The notes: a model not told the origin generated them from the sequence alone. A stretch of DNA of 64,000 bases from CAZYMF01 sp964648215 (GCA_964648215.1 CAZYMF010000007.1:1-64000); one strand, 5' to 3'; shown: positions 16,008 through 24,108, numbered from the stretch's first letter. A program made the numbers and translations.

Positions 16008-17405
16008 ATGCCGACGCAAGAACTCCGGCTCACCTCTCGCCCCGCCGCGTTGTTGGCGGCGGGTCCGTGGCGGCGGCCCTTCGTCTTCGACGGGGGCGGC
16101 GCCGAGTCGTGGAACTGTGGCGTTGCCGCCTTCGGTCATTCGCCGCGCGCTACCCTGCGGGTCGATTCCTCCGGCGCGGCCGAATGGTGCAGCCCGAACG
16201 GGCGGCGTCTCCTGCACGACGATCCGTTCGAGCTCTTGGAGCGCTTCCGGCGCGAGAACGCGGCACGTCGGATCGACGATCCCGCCGGGCCGTTTGCCGG
16301 CGGTTTGGTGGCCGTTCTCGGCTACGACCTGAAGCACTACGTCGAGCGGCTTCCCGATCAGGCTCGTGACGATCAGGTGCTGCCCCTCCTCGACTGCGGC
16401 TGGTACGACTGGGCGCTGCTGTTCGACTATCGTACCAGCGCGTGGCGCCTGGCGTCGTCGTTCCTGACGGTCGAGGAGTTGCAGCAGGTGGGGCGAACGA
16501 TCGTCGAGCGCGAGCGGCCGGCAGCCGCGTTGGCGCCGCTCGCCGGCCTGCGCGTGAGCGCGAACTTCACGCGCGCGCAGTACGTCGGTGCGGTGCGGCG
16601 CGCCCTGGAGTACATCGCGGCCGGCGATGTCTATCAGGTGAATCTGGCACAGCGCTTTGCCGCCCCCCTGCGGCCATCGGCGGCGACGGCGGTCTCGTTG
16701 TTCGACACGCTGCAGCGGGAGCATCCCATGCCGTTCGCCGGCTATGTCGACTGTGACGACTTCACCGTGGTGAGCAACTCCCCCGAGTGCTTTCTGCAGC
16801 TGATGCCGGAGGCGATCGCGACCTTTCCGATCAAGGGAACTCGGCCGCGGGGAGGCGACGACGTGAGCGATGCCGCCACGGCGGCGGCGTTGCGCGCCAG
16901 TGCCAAGGACGGCGCCGAGCACCTGATGATCGTGGATCTCGAGCGCAATGATCTCGGCCGCATTTGCCGCCCCGGGTCGGTTGCCGTGGCCTCGTTCGCC
17001 CGGGTGCGGTCCTATCCGACGGTGCATCATCTGGTCTCCGAGGTCCGCGGTCGGCTGCGCCGAGGGATCGCTTTGGACCAGGTGTTGCGGGCTACGTTCC
17101 CCGGCGGCTCGATCACCGGCGCGCCGAAGATCCGCGCGATGGAGATCATTGACGAGTTGGAGCCGGTGCGCCGGGGCGTCTACACCGGGGCGATCGGTTT
17201 CCTCGATGCCAGCGGGACGGGCGCGTTCAACATCGCCATCCGCACGGCGATCGCGCGCCGTGGGCGCCTGACGTACCATGCCGGCGGAGCCATCGTGGCC
17301 GACTCCGATCCCGACGGCGAGTACGAGGAGACCCTGCTGAAGGCGCGCGCCTTCTTTGGCGCCTGTGGCGTCACCGGACCGGAGGTTGCCGTCCCTCATG
17401 CGTGA
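16008..17405 (+). CDS. pabB: Aminodeoxychorismate synthase component I
   Basis: 465 residues of the chorismate-utilising family (anthranilate synthase I/PabB). The core shows PIKGTRPRGGDD, with the Lys of PIKGT that distinguishes PabB from TrpE (PIAGT). HLMIVDLERNDLGRIC, FPGGSITGAPKIRAMEII and YHAGGAIVADSDPDGEYEET supply Mg and chorismate binding. It converts chorismate and glutamine-derived ammonia to 4-amino-4-deoxychorismate for folate synthesis. The amidotransferase subunit PabA is not in the window. The gene overlaps pabC by 8 nt, so product hand-over and coupled translation are likely. Confidence 0.92.
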   Translation: MPTQELRLTSRPAALLAAGPWRRPFVFDGGGAESWNCGVAAFGHSPRATLRVDSSGAAEWCSPNGRRLLHDDPFELLERFRRENAARRIDDPAGPFAGGLVAVLGYDLKHYVERLPDQARDDQVLPLLDCGWYDWALLFDYRTSAWRLASSFLTVEELQQVGRTIVERERPAAALAPLAGLRVSANFTRAQYVGAVRRALEYIAAGDVYQVNLAQRFAAPLRPSAATAVSLFDTLQREHPMPFAGYVDCDDFTVVSNSPECFLQLMPEAIATFPIKGTRPRGGDDVSDAATAAALRASAKDGAEHLMIVDLERNDLGRICRPGSVAVASFARVRSYPTVHHLVSEVRGRLRRGIALDQVLRATFPGGSITGAPKIRAMEIIDELEPVRRGVYTGAIGFLDASGTGAFNIAIRTAIARRGRLTYHAGGAIVADSDPDGEYEETLLKARAFFGACGVTGPEVAVPHA

Positions 17406-18276
17406 AACAAGGTTGAGCGGCACGGTCTTCCTGAACGGACGCCTGGTCAGCGCCGCCCGAGCCCGGGTGAGCGCCTTCGATCGCGGACTGCTCTACGGCG
17501 ACGGACTGTTCGAGACGCTGCGCTGCTACCGCGGGCGCGCCTTTGCCCTCGACCGCCACCTCCAACGGCTGCGCGGAACCGCGTCGTGGCTGGGCATCCC
17601 GATTCCCGCCATCGATTGGGAACGGCAGATCGCGGCCGTGGTGCGGCGAAACGGGCTGAGCGATGTGGACGCCGCCGTTCGCCTCACGTTGACGCGAGGC
17701 CCGGCGGCGCTCGGCCTGCTGCCGCCATCGCGCCCGCGCCCCACCGTGCTGATCACCTGCACGCCCGTTCCACCCAGTCTGCCGCGGATGCAGAAGCGCG
17801 GCGCCCGAGTTGCTCTGCTCCCGTTTGCTCGCGGCGGCCCGTTGGCGGGCTACAAGCTCTTGAACTACGTGCCGGCCATCCTCGGGCGACGATTGGCGCA
17901 GCGACAACGGGCGTTCGAAGGGTTGTTCTTGGATGGGCGCGGCTATCTCAGCGAGGGTACGACCAGCAATCTCTTCATCGCCCGCCGCGGGCGGTTGTTG
18001 ACGCCGCCGCTCGACGGGGAAGCCGCGGTGCTGCCGGGGGTCACCCGCGGCCTGGTAATCGCCCTGGCGACGGCGGCCGGTATCCCGGTGCGGGAGCGAC
18101 GCCTGCGCGCCAGCGATCTGCTGTCGGCGGACGAAGCGTTGCTGAGCGCGTCGGTGTCGGAGGTCGTGCCCATCGTGGGGGCCGGTGAGCAGACCATCGC
18201 GGCGGGGCGGCCGGGCCCGCTGACCCGGCGTATCCAGGGGCTCTATCGGGAAGCGGTGCAAGGTGGGCACCTTTGA
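17398..18276 (+). CDS. pabC: Aminodeoxychorismate lyase (PLP fold type IV)
   Basis: 292 residues of the branched-chain aminotransferase/4-amino-4-deoxychorismate lyase family. The N-terminal FDRGLLYGDGLFETLR, the PLP-binding lysine in GPLAGYKLLNYVPA and the phosphate loop LSEGTTSNLF are present. The neighbouring pabB makes ADC lyase (release of pyruvate and p-aminobenzoate) the best assignment over D-amino acid transaminase. The ATG at 17398 lies inside the pabB stop region and begins the conserved FLNG segment. Its stop codon lies within the -35 of the yacG promoter. Confidence 0.88.
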   Translation: MRETRLSGTVFLNGRLVSAARARVSAFDRGLLYGDGLFETLRCYRGRAFALDRHLQRLRGTASWLGIPIPAIDWERQIAAVVRRNGLSDVDAAVRLTLTRGPAALGLLPPSRPRPTVLITCTPVPPSLPRMQKRGARVALLPFARGGPLAGYKLLNYVPAILGRRLAQRQRAFEGLFLDGRGYLSEGTTSNLFIARRGRLLTPPLDGEAAVLPGVTRGLVIALATAAGIPVRERRLRASDLLSADEALLSASVSEVVPIVGAGEQTIAAGRPGPLTRRIQGLYREAVQGGHL

Positions 18277-18301
18277 CGCTGCCCGCGCGTTGCGCTTAAA
18301 C
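18273..18301 (+). promoter_or_regulatory. Promoter of yacG-lpxA (TTGACG-N17-TTAAAC)
   Basis: TTGACG (18273) overlaps the pabC stop codon. TTAAAC (18296) follows after 17 nt, and the yacG ATG comes 7 nt after the -10, so a leaderless transcript is predicted. Confidence 0.5.
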
Positions 18302-18308
18302 CAAGGCA

Positions 18309-18497
18309 ATGCCCGAACGTGCGTGTTGCCCGATCTGCCACACGGAGGTTGCGCGTCAGGAGAATCCCTACCGGCCGTTCTGCTCCGAACGTTGCCGCAC
18401 GATCGATCTCGGCAACTGGCTCGGCGAGCGCTACCGCATCCCCGGTGCGCCGGCGGGCGACGAATCGGAGGACTCCTCCGAGACCGACGAGACGTGA
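18309..18497 (+). CDS. yacG: DNA gyrase inhibitor YacG (small zinc protein)
   Basis: A 62-residue YacG-family protein. CPICHTEV and RPFCSERCRTIDLGNWLGE give the four zinc-binding cysteines (C-x2-C, then C-x3-C) and the family-specific IDLG.W..E.Y motif, followed by an acidic tail. In E. coli YacG binds GyrB and inhibits gyrase. It sits 13 nt upstream of lpxA under its own promoter, an unusual pairing since yacG normally neighbours coaE. Confidence 0.88.
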   Translation: MPERACCPICHTEVARQENPYRPFCSERCRTIDLGNWLGERYRIPGAPAGDESEDSSETDET

Positions 18498-18510
18498 AGG
18501 CCGGTAGCCG

Positions 18511-19308
18511 ATGATCCATCCTTCCGCTGTGATCGATCCGCGTGCGGCCGTCGACGAGAGCGCGCAGATCGGGCCGCATGTCGTCATCGAAGGTCCGGTG
18601 GTGATCGGGCCGCGGACGCGGGTGCTGGCGCACGCCACCATCACCGGGGCCACGCACCTGGGCGCTGACAACGTGATCTACGATGGGGTGATCCTCGGCC
18701 GGGAGCCGCAGGACCTGGCGTTCTCCGGCCAGGAGACGTTCCTGCGCATCGGTGACCGCAACGTGTTCCGAGAGCACGTCACCGTCCATCGCGGCACCAA
18801 GCCGGGCAGCGCCACGGTGATCGGTGACGACAACTACCTGATGAGCAACGCCCACGTCGGGCACAACTGCCGACTGGGGAACCGTACGATCCTCGCCAAC
18901 GGCGCGCTGCTGGGCGGTTATGTCGAGGTGGGCGATCAGGTCTTCGTTTCGGGCAACGCCGTCGTGCACCAGTTCGTTCGCCTCGGCCGCCTCTCGTTTC
19001 TGCGGGGGCTGTCGCGGACCAGCCGGGATGTACCCCCCTTCTGCATGATGGATTGGACGCACACGGTTCGTGGCCTGAACCGGGTCGGGCTGCGCCGGGC
19101 CGGGTTCGGCCCGGCGCAGATCCGGGCGCTGCAGCGGATCGTCGCCCGCCTGTTCGGCCGGCGCATCCACCTGGGCCGCGCACTGGCCGAGCTGGCGGGC
19201 GACGAGCACACCGCGGAAGTGACGGAGCTGCTGGCCTTCATCCGCGAGTCCAAGCGCGGGGTCTGTTTCGGCCCGCGTGCCGGTGCCGAGGTGGAGCCCG
19301 CGGATTAG
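18511..19308 (+). CDS. lpxA: UDP-N-acetylglucosamine O-acyltransferase (lipid A synthesis)
   Basis: 265 residues with a left-handed beta-helix of hexapeptide repeats (IGPHVVIEGPVVIGPRTRV and similar) followed by a helical C-terminal domain. The catalytic histidine is in SNAHVGHNC, equivalent to H125 of E. coli LpxA. LGREPQDLAFSG and VHRGT are LpxA hallmarks. It acylates UDP-GlcNAc at O-3, the first step of lipid A synthesis, so the organism is a diderm that makes LPS. The usual neighbours lpxD, fabZ and lpxB are absent; an LpxA-like paralogue for another sugar remains possible. Confidence 0.85.
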   Translation: MIHPSAVIDPRAAVDESAQIGPHVVIEGPVVIGPRTRVLAHATITGATHLGADNVIYDGVILGREPQDLAFSGQETFLRIGDRNVFREHVTVHRGTKPGSATVIGDDNYLMSNAHVGHNCRLGNRTILANGALLGGYVEVGDQVFVSGNAVVHQFVRLGRLSFLRGLSRTSRDVPPFCMMDWTHTVRGLNRVGLRRAGFGPAQIRALQRIVARLFGRRIHLGRALAELAGDEHTAEVTELLAFIRESKRGVCFGPRAGAEVEPAD

Positions 19309-19374
19309 CTTTCTTTGTCGTTCCATGACCCGTGGAAATGGAGGAAATTGGCGAATTTCGGGGGCGAGACGAGC

Positions 19375-19403
19375 TTGAAAGGGCAGAGGGTTTCCTCTAG
19401 CCT
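19375..19403 (+). promoter_or_regulatory. Promoter of the ccmE-F-H operon (TTGAAA-N17-TAGCCT)
   Basis: TTGAAA (19375) and TAGCCT (19398) are 17 nt apart, with 9 nt from the -10 to the ccmE ATG and no Shine-Dalgarno. This gives a predicted near-leaderless operon start. Confidence 0.55.
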
Positions 19404-19412
19404 CTGCAAGCA

Positions 19413-19844
19413 ATGACGCGAAAGAAGCGGTTCCTGATCGGGGCGGCACTTCTGGTCGGGGCTGTGACCTATCTGGTGTACGCCGGTGTTCGTGAGAGCG
19501 CGGTGTACTACCTCACCATCGACGAGTTTCTCCACAAGAAGGACACCCTGGTCGACGAAGGCGTTCGGGTTGCCGGTCGCGTGAAGGACGGCAGCGTGGA
19601 GAAGAAGACCAGCACGAATGGCACCGAGCTGGAGTTCGTGCTCACGGATTTCAAGAAAACCGGCGGTGTGAAGGTCTTCTACACCGGCATCCTTCCCGAC
19701 ATGTTTGCCGAAGGCCGGGACGTGATCGTCGAGGGCAAGTATGCTCGCGACGGCGTGTTGCGGGCACAGACGGTCATGACCAGCTGTCCGTCGAAGTACG
19801 AAGCCAAAGCGACCAATCCCAAGGCTGGTGGCGGCTCGAGCTGA
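19413..19844 (+). CDS. ccmE: Cytochrome c maturation haem chaperone CcmE, Cys-type (CxxxY) variant
   Basis: 143 residues: N-terminal membrane anchor (about 7-24), then an OB-fold periplasmic domain with VFYTGILPDMFAEGRDVIVEG, the signature of CcmE. Canonical CcmE binds haem covalently through His in HxxxY. Here the motif is C125-PSK-Y129, the CxxxY form described from archaea and sulphate-reducing deltaproteobacteria. It receives haem from the CcmABCD complex and passes it to CcmF/H. First gene of the plus-strand half-operon, 30 nt before ccmF. Confidence 0.92.
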   Translation: MTRKKRFLIGAALLVGAVTYLVYAGVRESAVYYLTIDEFLHKKDTLVDEGVRVAGRVKDGSVEKKTSTNGTELEFVLTDFKKTGGVKVFYTGILPDMFAEGRDVIVEGKYARDGVLRAQTVMTSCPSKYEAKATNPKAGGGSS

Positions 19845-19874
19845 GCCGCGGAACAGTAAAGGCAGGACAGATTT

Positions 19875-21866
19875 ATGGACATCGGTTCGTTGGCCCTGGC
19901 CCTCGGGCTGGTGCTGGCCGTGTACGCCGTGGTGATGTCCCTGGTGGGCGTGCTGCGTCGTCGTCGTGATCTGATCGCCAGCGCCGAGCATGCCTCCTAC
20001 GCCGTTTGGGGCCTCACGGTGATTGCCGTGGCGCACCTGCTGCAGCTGCTGGTGACCCACGACTTCAACGTCGAGTACGTCGCCAGCTACTCGAGCAGCA
20101 CCCTACCGCTGAACTACACCATCACCGCTTTGTGGGGTGGGCAGCAAGGGTCGCTGCTGTTTTGGCTGCTGATCCTCACCTCGATCACCGCCGTGGTGCT
20201 GCTGCAGAATCGCGAGAGCAACCGCGATCTGATGCCGTACGTGACCGCGGTCTTGATGGTGATTTCGGTCTTCTTCCTGCTCATGCTGAACTTCATCACG
20301 CCGCCGTTCCAGCGACTGGCGTTCACGCCGGCGGAGGGACGCGATCTCAACCCGTTGTTGCAGAACTACTGGATGCAGATTCATCCGCCGTCGCTGTACC
20401 TGGGCTACGTCGGGTGTGCGGTCCCGTTCGCGTTTGCGATGGCGGCGCTGATCACCGGCAAGCTGGGCGACATCTGGATCCGCACCACGCGGCGGTGGAC
20501 GTTGTTCGCCTGGTTCTTCCTCACCCTGGGCAACCTGTTCGGCGCCGAGTGGGCGTACCTGGTGCTCGGCTGGGGTGGCTACTGGGCGTGGGACCCCGTC
20601 GAGAACGCCGCCTTCATGCCCTGGCTCACCTGCACCGCGCTGCTGCACTCGGTGATGATCCAGGAAAAGAAGAACATGCTGAAGGTGTGGAACATGGTGC
20701 TGGTGATCCTCACCTTCCTGCTCACCATCTTCGGCACCTTCCTCACGCGCAGCGGGGTGATCTCCTCGGTCCACTCCTTCACCGAGTCGGGGCTGGGGCC
20801 GTTCTTCATGGGATTCCTAGCCCTGATGTCGGCAATCTCGATCGGCCTGCTGATCTGGCGCTTGCCGATGCTGAAGAGCGAGAACGAGCTCGATTCGCTC
20901 ATCTCGCGGGAGTCGGCGTTCCTGTTCAACAACCTCGTTCTGGTGGGGATTGCCTTCGCCGTGTTCTGGGGCACCGTGTTCCCGGTGATCTCGGAAGCGG
21001 TGCGCGGCGTCAAGATCACCGTCGGCCCTCCGTTCTTCAACAAGGTCAACGCTCCACTGGGTCTGATGCTGTTGTTCCTCACCGGGGTCGGGCCGCTGAT
21101 CGCCTGGAGACGCGCCGGTTGGAAGAGCATCCAACGCAACCTGGTGCCGCCGCTGGCCGTCGGGCTGCTCAGCGGTGTCCTGTTGATCCTGGGCGGGATG
21201 CGGTCGTACTGGGCTTTGATCTCGTTCCCGACCGGCGTCTTCGTCCTCGCCGGCATCGTCATGGAGTACTACCGCGGCGTGCGCGCCCGCCAGGCGGTAA
21301 TGGGTGAGAACCCGCTCCGGGCCCTGATCCGCCTCATCGGCAAGAATCGCCGTCGCTACGGCGGCTACATCATCCACGTCGGCGTGGTGATGGCTTTCTT
21401 CGCCATCACCGGCACCTCGCTCTTCAAGCAGGAAAAGCAGATCACCCTGAGCGAGGGGCAGAGCTTCTCGATGGGTGGTTACACCCTGCAGTATCAGGGG
21501 ATCGAGCAGCAGTCGACGCCGCACATCGACTACCTGCGCGCCGACGTCGCCGTGCTCGAGAACGGCAAGAAGATCGATACCCTCAAGCCGGAGAAGCGCT
21601 TCTACAAGAAGCCGCAGCAGCCGACCACCGAGGTGGCGATCCGCTCGACGCTGGGGGCCGATCTGTACATGGTGCTGGGCAGCTTCGATCAGGACACCAA
21701 GCTGGCGACGTTGCAGGTGTACATCAATCCGTTGGTCAGCTTTCTGTGGTACGGCGGTCTGGTGATGGCTTTCGGCACCGCCATCGTCATTTGGCCCGGC
21801 GGGGTGAAGTCGCGCCAGCCGGCCTACGTGTCGCGTCGCGTGGGTGAGCGCGTCGTCGCCGATTGA
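19875..21866 (+). CDS. ccmF: Cytochrome c haem lyase subunit CcmF
   Basis: 663 residues, polytopic membrane protein with the tryptophan-rich WWD domain WGGYWAWDPVENAAFMPWL at about 235 that binds haem in the periplasm. Conserved histidines lie in MQIHPPSLYLGYVG and TCTALLHS. A soluble domain near the C-terminus (about 530-620) precedes the last membrane helix. It ligates haem from CcmE to apocytochrome CxxCH motifs together with CcmH. Length is typical. The spacing to ccmH is 4 nt. Confidence 0.95.
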   Translation: MDIGSLALALGLVLAVYAVVMSLVGVLRRRRDLIASAEHASYAVWGLTVIAVAHLLQLLVTHDFNVEYVASYSSSTLPLNYTITALWGGQQGSLLFWLLILTSITAVVLLQNRESNRDLMPYVTAVLMVISVFFLLMLNFITPPFQRLAFTPAEGRDLNPLLQNYWMQIHPPSLYLGYVGCAVPFAFAMAALITGKLGDIWIRTTRRWTLFAWFFLTLGNLFGAEWAYLVLGWGGYWAWDPVENAAFMPWLTCTALLHSVMIQEKKNMLKVWNMVLVILTFLLTIFGTFLTRSGVISSVHSFTESGLGPFFMGFLALMSAISIGLLIWRLPMLKSENELDSLISRESAFLFNNLVLVGIAFAVFWGTVFPVISEAVRGVKITVGPPFFNKVNAPLGLMLLFLTGVGPLIAWRRAGWKSIQRNLVPPLAVGLLSGVLLILGGMRSYWALISFPTGVFVLAGIVMEYYRGVRARQAVMGENPLRALIRLIGKNRRRYGGYIIHVGVVMAFFAITGTSLFKQEKQITLSEGQSFSMGGYTLQYQGIEQQSTPHIDYLRADVAVLENGKKIDTLKPEKRFYKKPQQPTTEVAIRSTLGADLYMVLGSFDQDTKLATLQVYINPLVSFLWYGGLVMAFGTAIVIWPGGVKSRQPAYVSRRVGERVVAD

Positions 21867-21870
21867 GCCC

Positions 21871-22365
21871 ATGCGAAACCTCGTAACTCTCGTTGCCTTC
21901 CTGTTCCTCGGCCTGCTGGCCGGTACGGCCTTGGTGACTCTGACCGGCGCCGCGAAGCCGAGGTTTCAGGAGCTGGAGGAGTCTCTCACTTGCCAGTGCG
22001 GCTGCGGCCTGACGGTGCACAGCTGCAACCATCTGCAGTGTGACTCGGCCCTGCCGCTGCGCGCCGAGATCCGCGAGCAAATGGCTCTCGGCAAGAGCAA
22101 GGCCCAGATCCTCGCTCACTTCGTCAGCAAGTATGGTGAGAAGATCTTGTCGTCGCCGACGACCACGGGCTTCAATCTCACCGCCTGGATCATGCCCTTC
22201 GCGCTCGTCTTTCTCGGCGGCGTCTTCGTGCTCGTCACGTTGGTTCGCTGGAGCGGTCGCCGGCCAGCGGTAACCCCCGCGGCGGACCAGAGTGGGCACC
22301 CGCACGAGGCGAGCCCGTACGAGAAGATTCTCGAACGAGAGTTGAAGGACTTCGACAACAGTTGA
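21871..22365 (+). CDS. ccmH: Cytochrome c maturation thiol-reductase subunit CcmH, multi-Cys variant
   Basis: 164 residues: N-terminal membrane helix, a three-helix periplasmic domain, and a second membrane helix near 115-135. Canonical CcmH has LRCxxCQN; here the region is LTCQCGCGLTVHSCNHLQC with five cysteines (C41, C43, C45, C52, C57), a form seen in CcmH of some non-enterobacterial lineages. It is expected to keep apocytochrome thiols reduced and present them to CcmF. The ATG at 21871 begins the hydrophobic anchor. It pairs here with a Cys-type CcmE. Confidence 0.85.
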   Translation: MRNLVTLVAFLFLGLLAGTALVTLTGAAKPRFQELEESLTCQCGCGLTVHSCNHLQCDSALPLRAEIREQMALGKSKAQILAHFVSKYGEKILSSPTTTGFNLTAWIMPFALVFLGGVFVLVTLVRWSGRRPAVTPAADQSGHPHEASPYEKILERELKDFDNS

Positions 22366-22368
22366 CGA

Positions 22369-22794
22369 ATGGACGCGTTTGCTCCGATGGATATCGCCAT
22401 AGCTACCCTGCTCACGGTTGCCGTTGCCGCCTTTGTCGCCTGGCCGTTCTTCGCCCGCGAGGGCAGAGAAGCGCCCCCGGAGGCGCAACTGAGCCCGCTG
22501 GAGCGGCAGAAGCTCGAGGCGTACTCTGCCATCAAGGAGGCGGAGTTCGACTACCAGATGGGCAAGCTCACCGACATCGACTACAACGCCTTGCGCGAGC
22601 GTTACAGCCAGCAGGCGCTGGCGGCGATCACTGCGATCCAGCAGACGCGTGCGGCCGCGACCCCGATCGGCAAGGCGACCGACGGGAAAAAGCCCACGCG
22701 CATGGCGTACTGCCCGTCTTGTGGTCGTGCCGTGCCGCCGCGGGCGCATTTCTGCCCGGGGTGTGGCCGTGGCTTGAGTGAGGCGGTTGCCTGA
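22369..22794 (+). CDS. CcmI-like membrane protein with a C-terminal zinc ribbon
   Basis: 141 residues. One N-terminal membrane helix (about 9-26) and a cytoplasmic-type segment LEAYSAIKEAEFDYQMGKLTD resemble the membrane part of CcmI/CycH. The rest of CcmI (TPR domain) is missing. Instead the C-terminus has a double-CxxC zinc ribbon, YCPSCGRAVPPRAHFCPGCGRG. It follows ccmH by 3 nt, so a role in apocytochrome handling is likely, but the zinc ribbon is not part of classical CcmI and its function is unknown. A GC-rich terminator-like hairpin lies 35 nt downstream. Confidence 0.75.
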   Translation: MDAFAPMDIAIATLLTVAVAAFVAWPFFAREGREAPPEAQLSPLERQKLEAYSAIKEAEFDYQMGKLTDIDYNALRERYSQQALAAITAIQQTRAAATPIGKATDGKKPTRMAYCPSCGRAVPPRAHFCPGCGRGLSEAVA

Positions 22795-22828
22795 GAGAAA
22801 GCGGTTGCGGGTGGGCTAGAGGAACGGC

Positions 22829-22855
22829 GGGGCGGTGACCGGAGGTCACCGCCCC
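22829..22855 (+). terminator. 12-bp perfect hairpin after the ccmE-F-H operon
   Basis: GGGGCGGTGACC (22829-22840), loop GGA, GGTCACCGCCCC (22844-22855). The very stable stem follows the last gene of the operon by 34 nt. There is no clear U-tract (CCCGCGGGTTT follows), so it may be a Rho-protected or bidirectional terminator. Confidence 0.6.
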
Positions 22856-22863
22856 CCCGCGGG

Positions 22864-23018
22864 TTTGGGACGGCAGGTCCTACTTCTTGTCNNNNNNNNN
22901 NGTGTGGGGGGGGTTCCGTGTCAATGGGGGTGGGGGGGGGTTGTCGCGGCTGGGGGGGGGGGCCCGCGTCGCCCCCCCCCCCGCCGCTGTTTTGGGACGG
23001 CAGGTCCTACTTCTTGTC
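22864..23018. other. Scaffold join: 10-N gap flanked by a 28-bp duplicated end and a noisy G/C homopolymer stretch
   Basis: The 28 bases at 22864-22891 recur exactly at 22991-23018, on either side of NNNNNNNNNN (22892-22901). The stretch 22902-22990 is a chain of long G and C runs that looks like an error-laden copy of the sequence left of the gap (the GC hairpin region). This is what two overlapping contig ends look like when they are not merged. The true sequence is probably a single copy without the gap. No gene should be called inside. Confidence 0.85.
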
Positions 23019-23222
23019 GCTGCCGGGTTCGGCCGCCTTTTGCTTGGTCTTGCCCTTGCTCGCCTTCATCTTCTTGTGGTGCGTCTTCTTGGCCTTCTTC
23101 TGTTTCTTCTCCATCTTGGGGGCGGCCTGCGCCGGCGCGGTACCCCCGGTCTGGGCGAAGGTGGCAATCGGGGCGCCGACGAGAAACAGGGCGGTCAGGG
23201 CAGTGCAGATCATGCGTTTCAT
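23007..23222 (-). CDS. Small secreted lysine-rich protein
   Basis: 71 residues. MKRMICTALTALFLVGAPIATFAQ is a clear signal peptide with a likely cut after TFA. The mature part is about 48 residues and nearly all Lys, Ala, His and Thr, including KKTHHKKMKASKGKTKQK. GGAGAG sits 6 nt before the ATG, which supports the start. The stop lies within the sequence duplicated by the assembly join, so its 3' end is read from the right-hand contig only. No family is recognised. Such short basic Ala/Lys periplasmic proteins are common and uncharacterised; envelope or polyanion binding is only a guess. Confidence 0.7.
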   Translation of the reverse strand: MKRMICTALTALFLVGAPIATFAQTGGTAPAQAAPKMEKKQKKAKKTHHKKMKASKGKTKQKAAEPGSDKK

Positions 23223-23310
23223 GTTTTCTCTCCAAACGTTCGTGCTGCGTTTATGGCGTTGAGCGACTGTGTCGTTTCCGTCCGACGCTTCGGCGGTGTG
23301 GAACCCCGCC

Positions 23311-23694
23311 TCAGACGCCGACGCCGCGAGGAGGGCCCCGCCCACACAGGGTTGCCGGGAGGGTCGATCTTTTGATCTGAAGCCGGTCTCTGGGGCCGAG
23401 AAGAGTCGTGGGTATCTGAACGATGTCGTGTATGTCGGCCTGGACGCCGGCCAGATGGTCGACATCGCTGGCCGAGAGCATCTTGCCGGCGGAATCCGTG
23501 TTGACCAGCCAGACGTGAGCGACCGTGGCGACGAGCCGGCCGGGCAGGCGTCTTTGTATACCGGCCTTCGCCGGCGGATCGGGAAGCTCGACCGGGTTGG
23601 GCAAAACCATGACCAGCACGGCGGGTGCGATCAGAAACAAACGCACAGCACCGCCCACGATTTTCAGCCAGGTCGGTAGGAAGGTGGGGACCAT
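23311..23694 (-). CDS. Doubtful hypothetical protein with one membrane segment
   Basis: Possible 127-residue protein starting MVPTFLPTWLKIVGG, with a hydrophobic stretch RLFLIAPAVLVMVL and a following VATVAHVWLVNTDSAGKMLS region. No ribosome-binding site is visible and no family is recognised. The opposite strand is also open here, so coding status is unproven. It lies in an otherwise empty 650-nt stretch (23223-23873); I see nothing else between 23695 and 23873. Confidence 0.3.
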   Translation of the reverse strand: MVPTFLPTWLKIVGGAVRLFLIAPAVLVMVLPNPVELPDPPAKAGIQRRLPGRLVATVAHVWLVNTDSAGKMLSASDVDHLAGVQADIHDIVQIPTTLLGPRDRLQIKRSTLPATLCGRGPPRGVGV

Positions 23695-23873
23695 TGATGT
23701 CCGGGGACCAAGCACTTCTAGCAGACCCCGGGCGGGTGGGGAAGACGGAGGTCTGGCGGTAGAGAGAGTCGATCGCCGAGGATCAACTGGGCTCAGATGA
23801 AGCGGCGCACTGCCGATTTCGTGCGCCTGAAGCCGCCGAGGCAGCGAGGCGGATGATGCCGGAAGGGTCCTGT

Positions 23874-24053
23874 CTAGCCGTCGTGGGGACGGGGTTGCGA
23901 GGACGTATCTTGCCGCTCCACGAGCTCGCGGAGCTCGTCGATCTCGCGCTGCAAGGCGCGGTTCCGCCGCGCGATGTTGGCGATGTAGAGAAACAACAGC
24001 ACCCAAATCGCGGCATAGGCGGCGAAGAGGAAGGAGAAGTTTGGTTCGTCCAT
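23874..24053 (-). CDS. ccmD: CcmD-like small haem exporter subunit
   Basis: A 59-residue protein: MDEPNFSFLFAAYAAIWVLL begins with a short polar segment and one membrane helix that continues FLYIANIARR. A charged coiled-coil tail REIDELRELVERQ follows. This size, topology and position directly after ccmC match CcmD, which helps release holo-CcmE from the CcmABCD complex. GGGAG lies 6 nt before the ATG. Sequence conservation of CcmD is low, so the call rests on topology and context. Confidence 0.8.
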   Translation of the reverse strand: MDEPNFSFLFAAYAAIWVLLFLYIANIARRNRALQREIDELRELVERQDTSSQPRPHDG

Positions 24054-24108
24054 AGAAGCTCCCAGCGTTCAACGAGTACGGGCGGGATGTCCGCGTGTGG
24101 CCGCCGGA

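Noticed and set aside
22902..22990. G-run region as a G-quadruplex or regulatory repeat, and open frames inside it
   Set aside because: It lies at an unmerged contig join, and the homopolymers look like sequencing error.
23269..23679. Plus-strand open frame opposite the doubtful minus-strand gene
   Set aside because: No ribosome-binding site, no hydrophobic or domain pattern, and a composition like a shadow frame.
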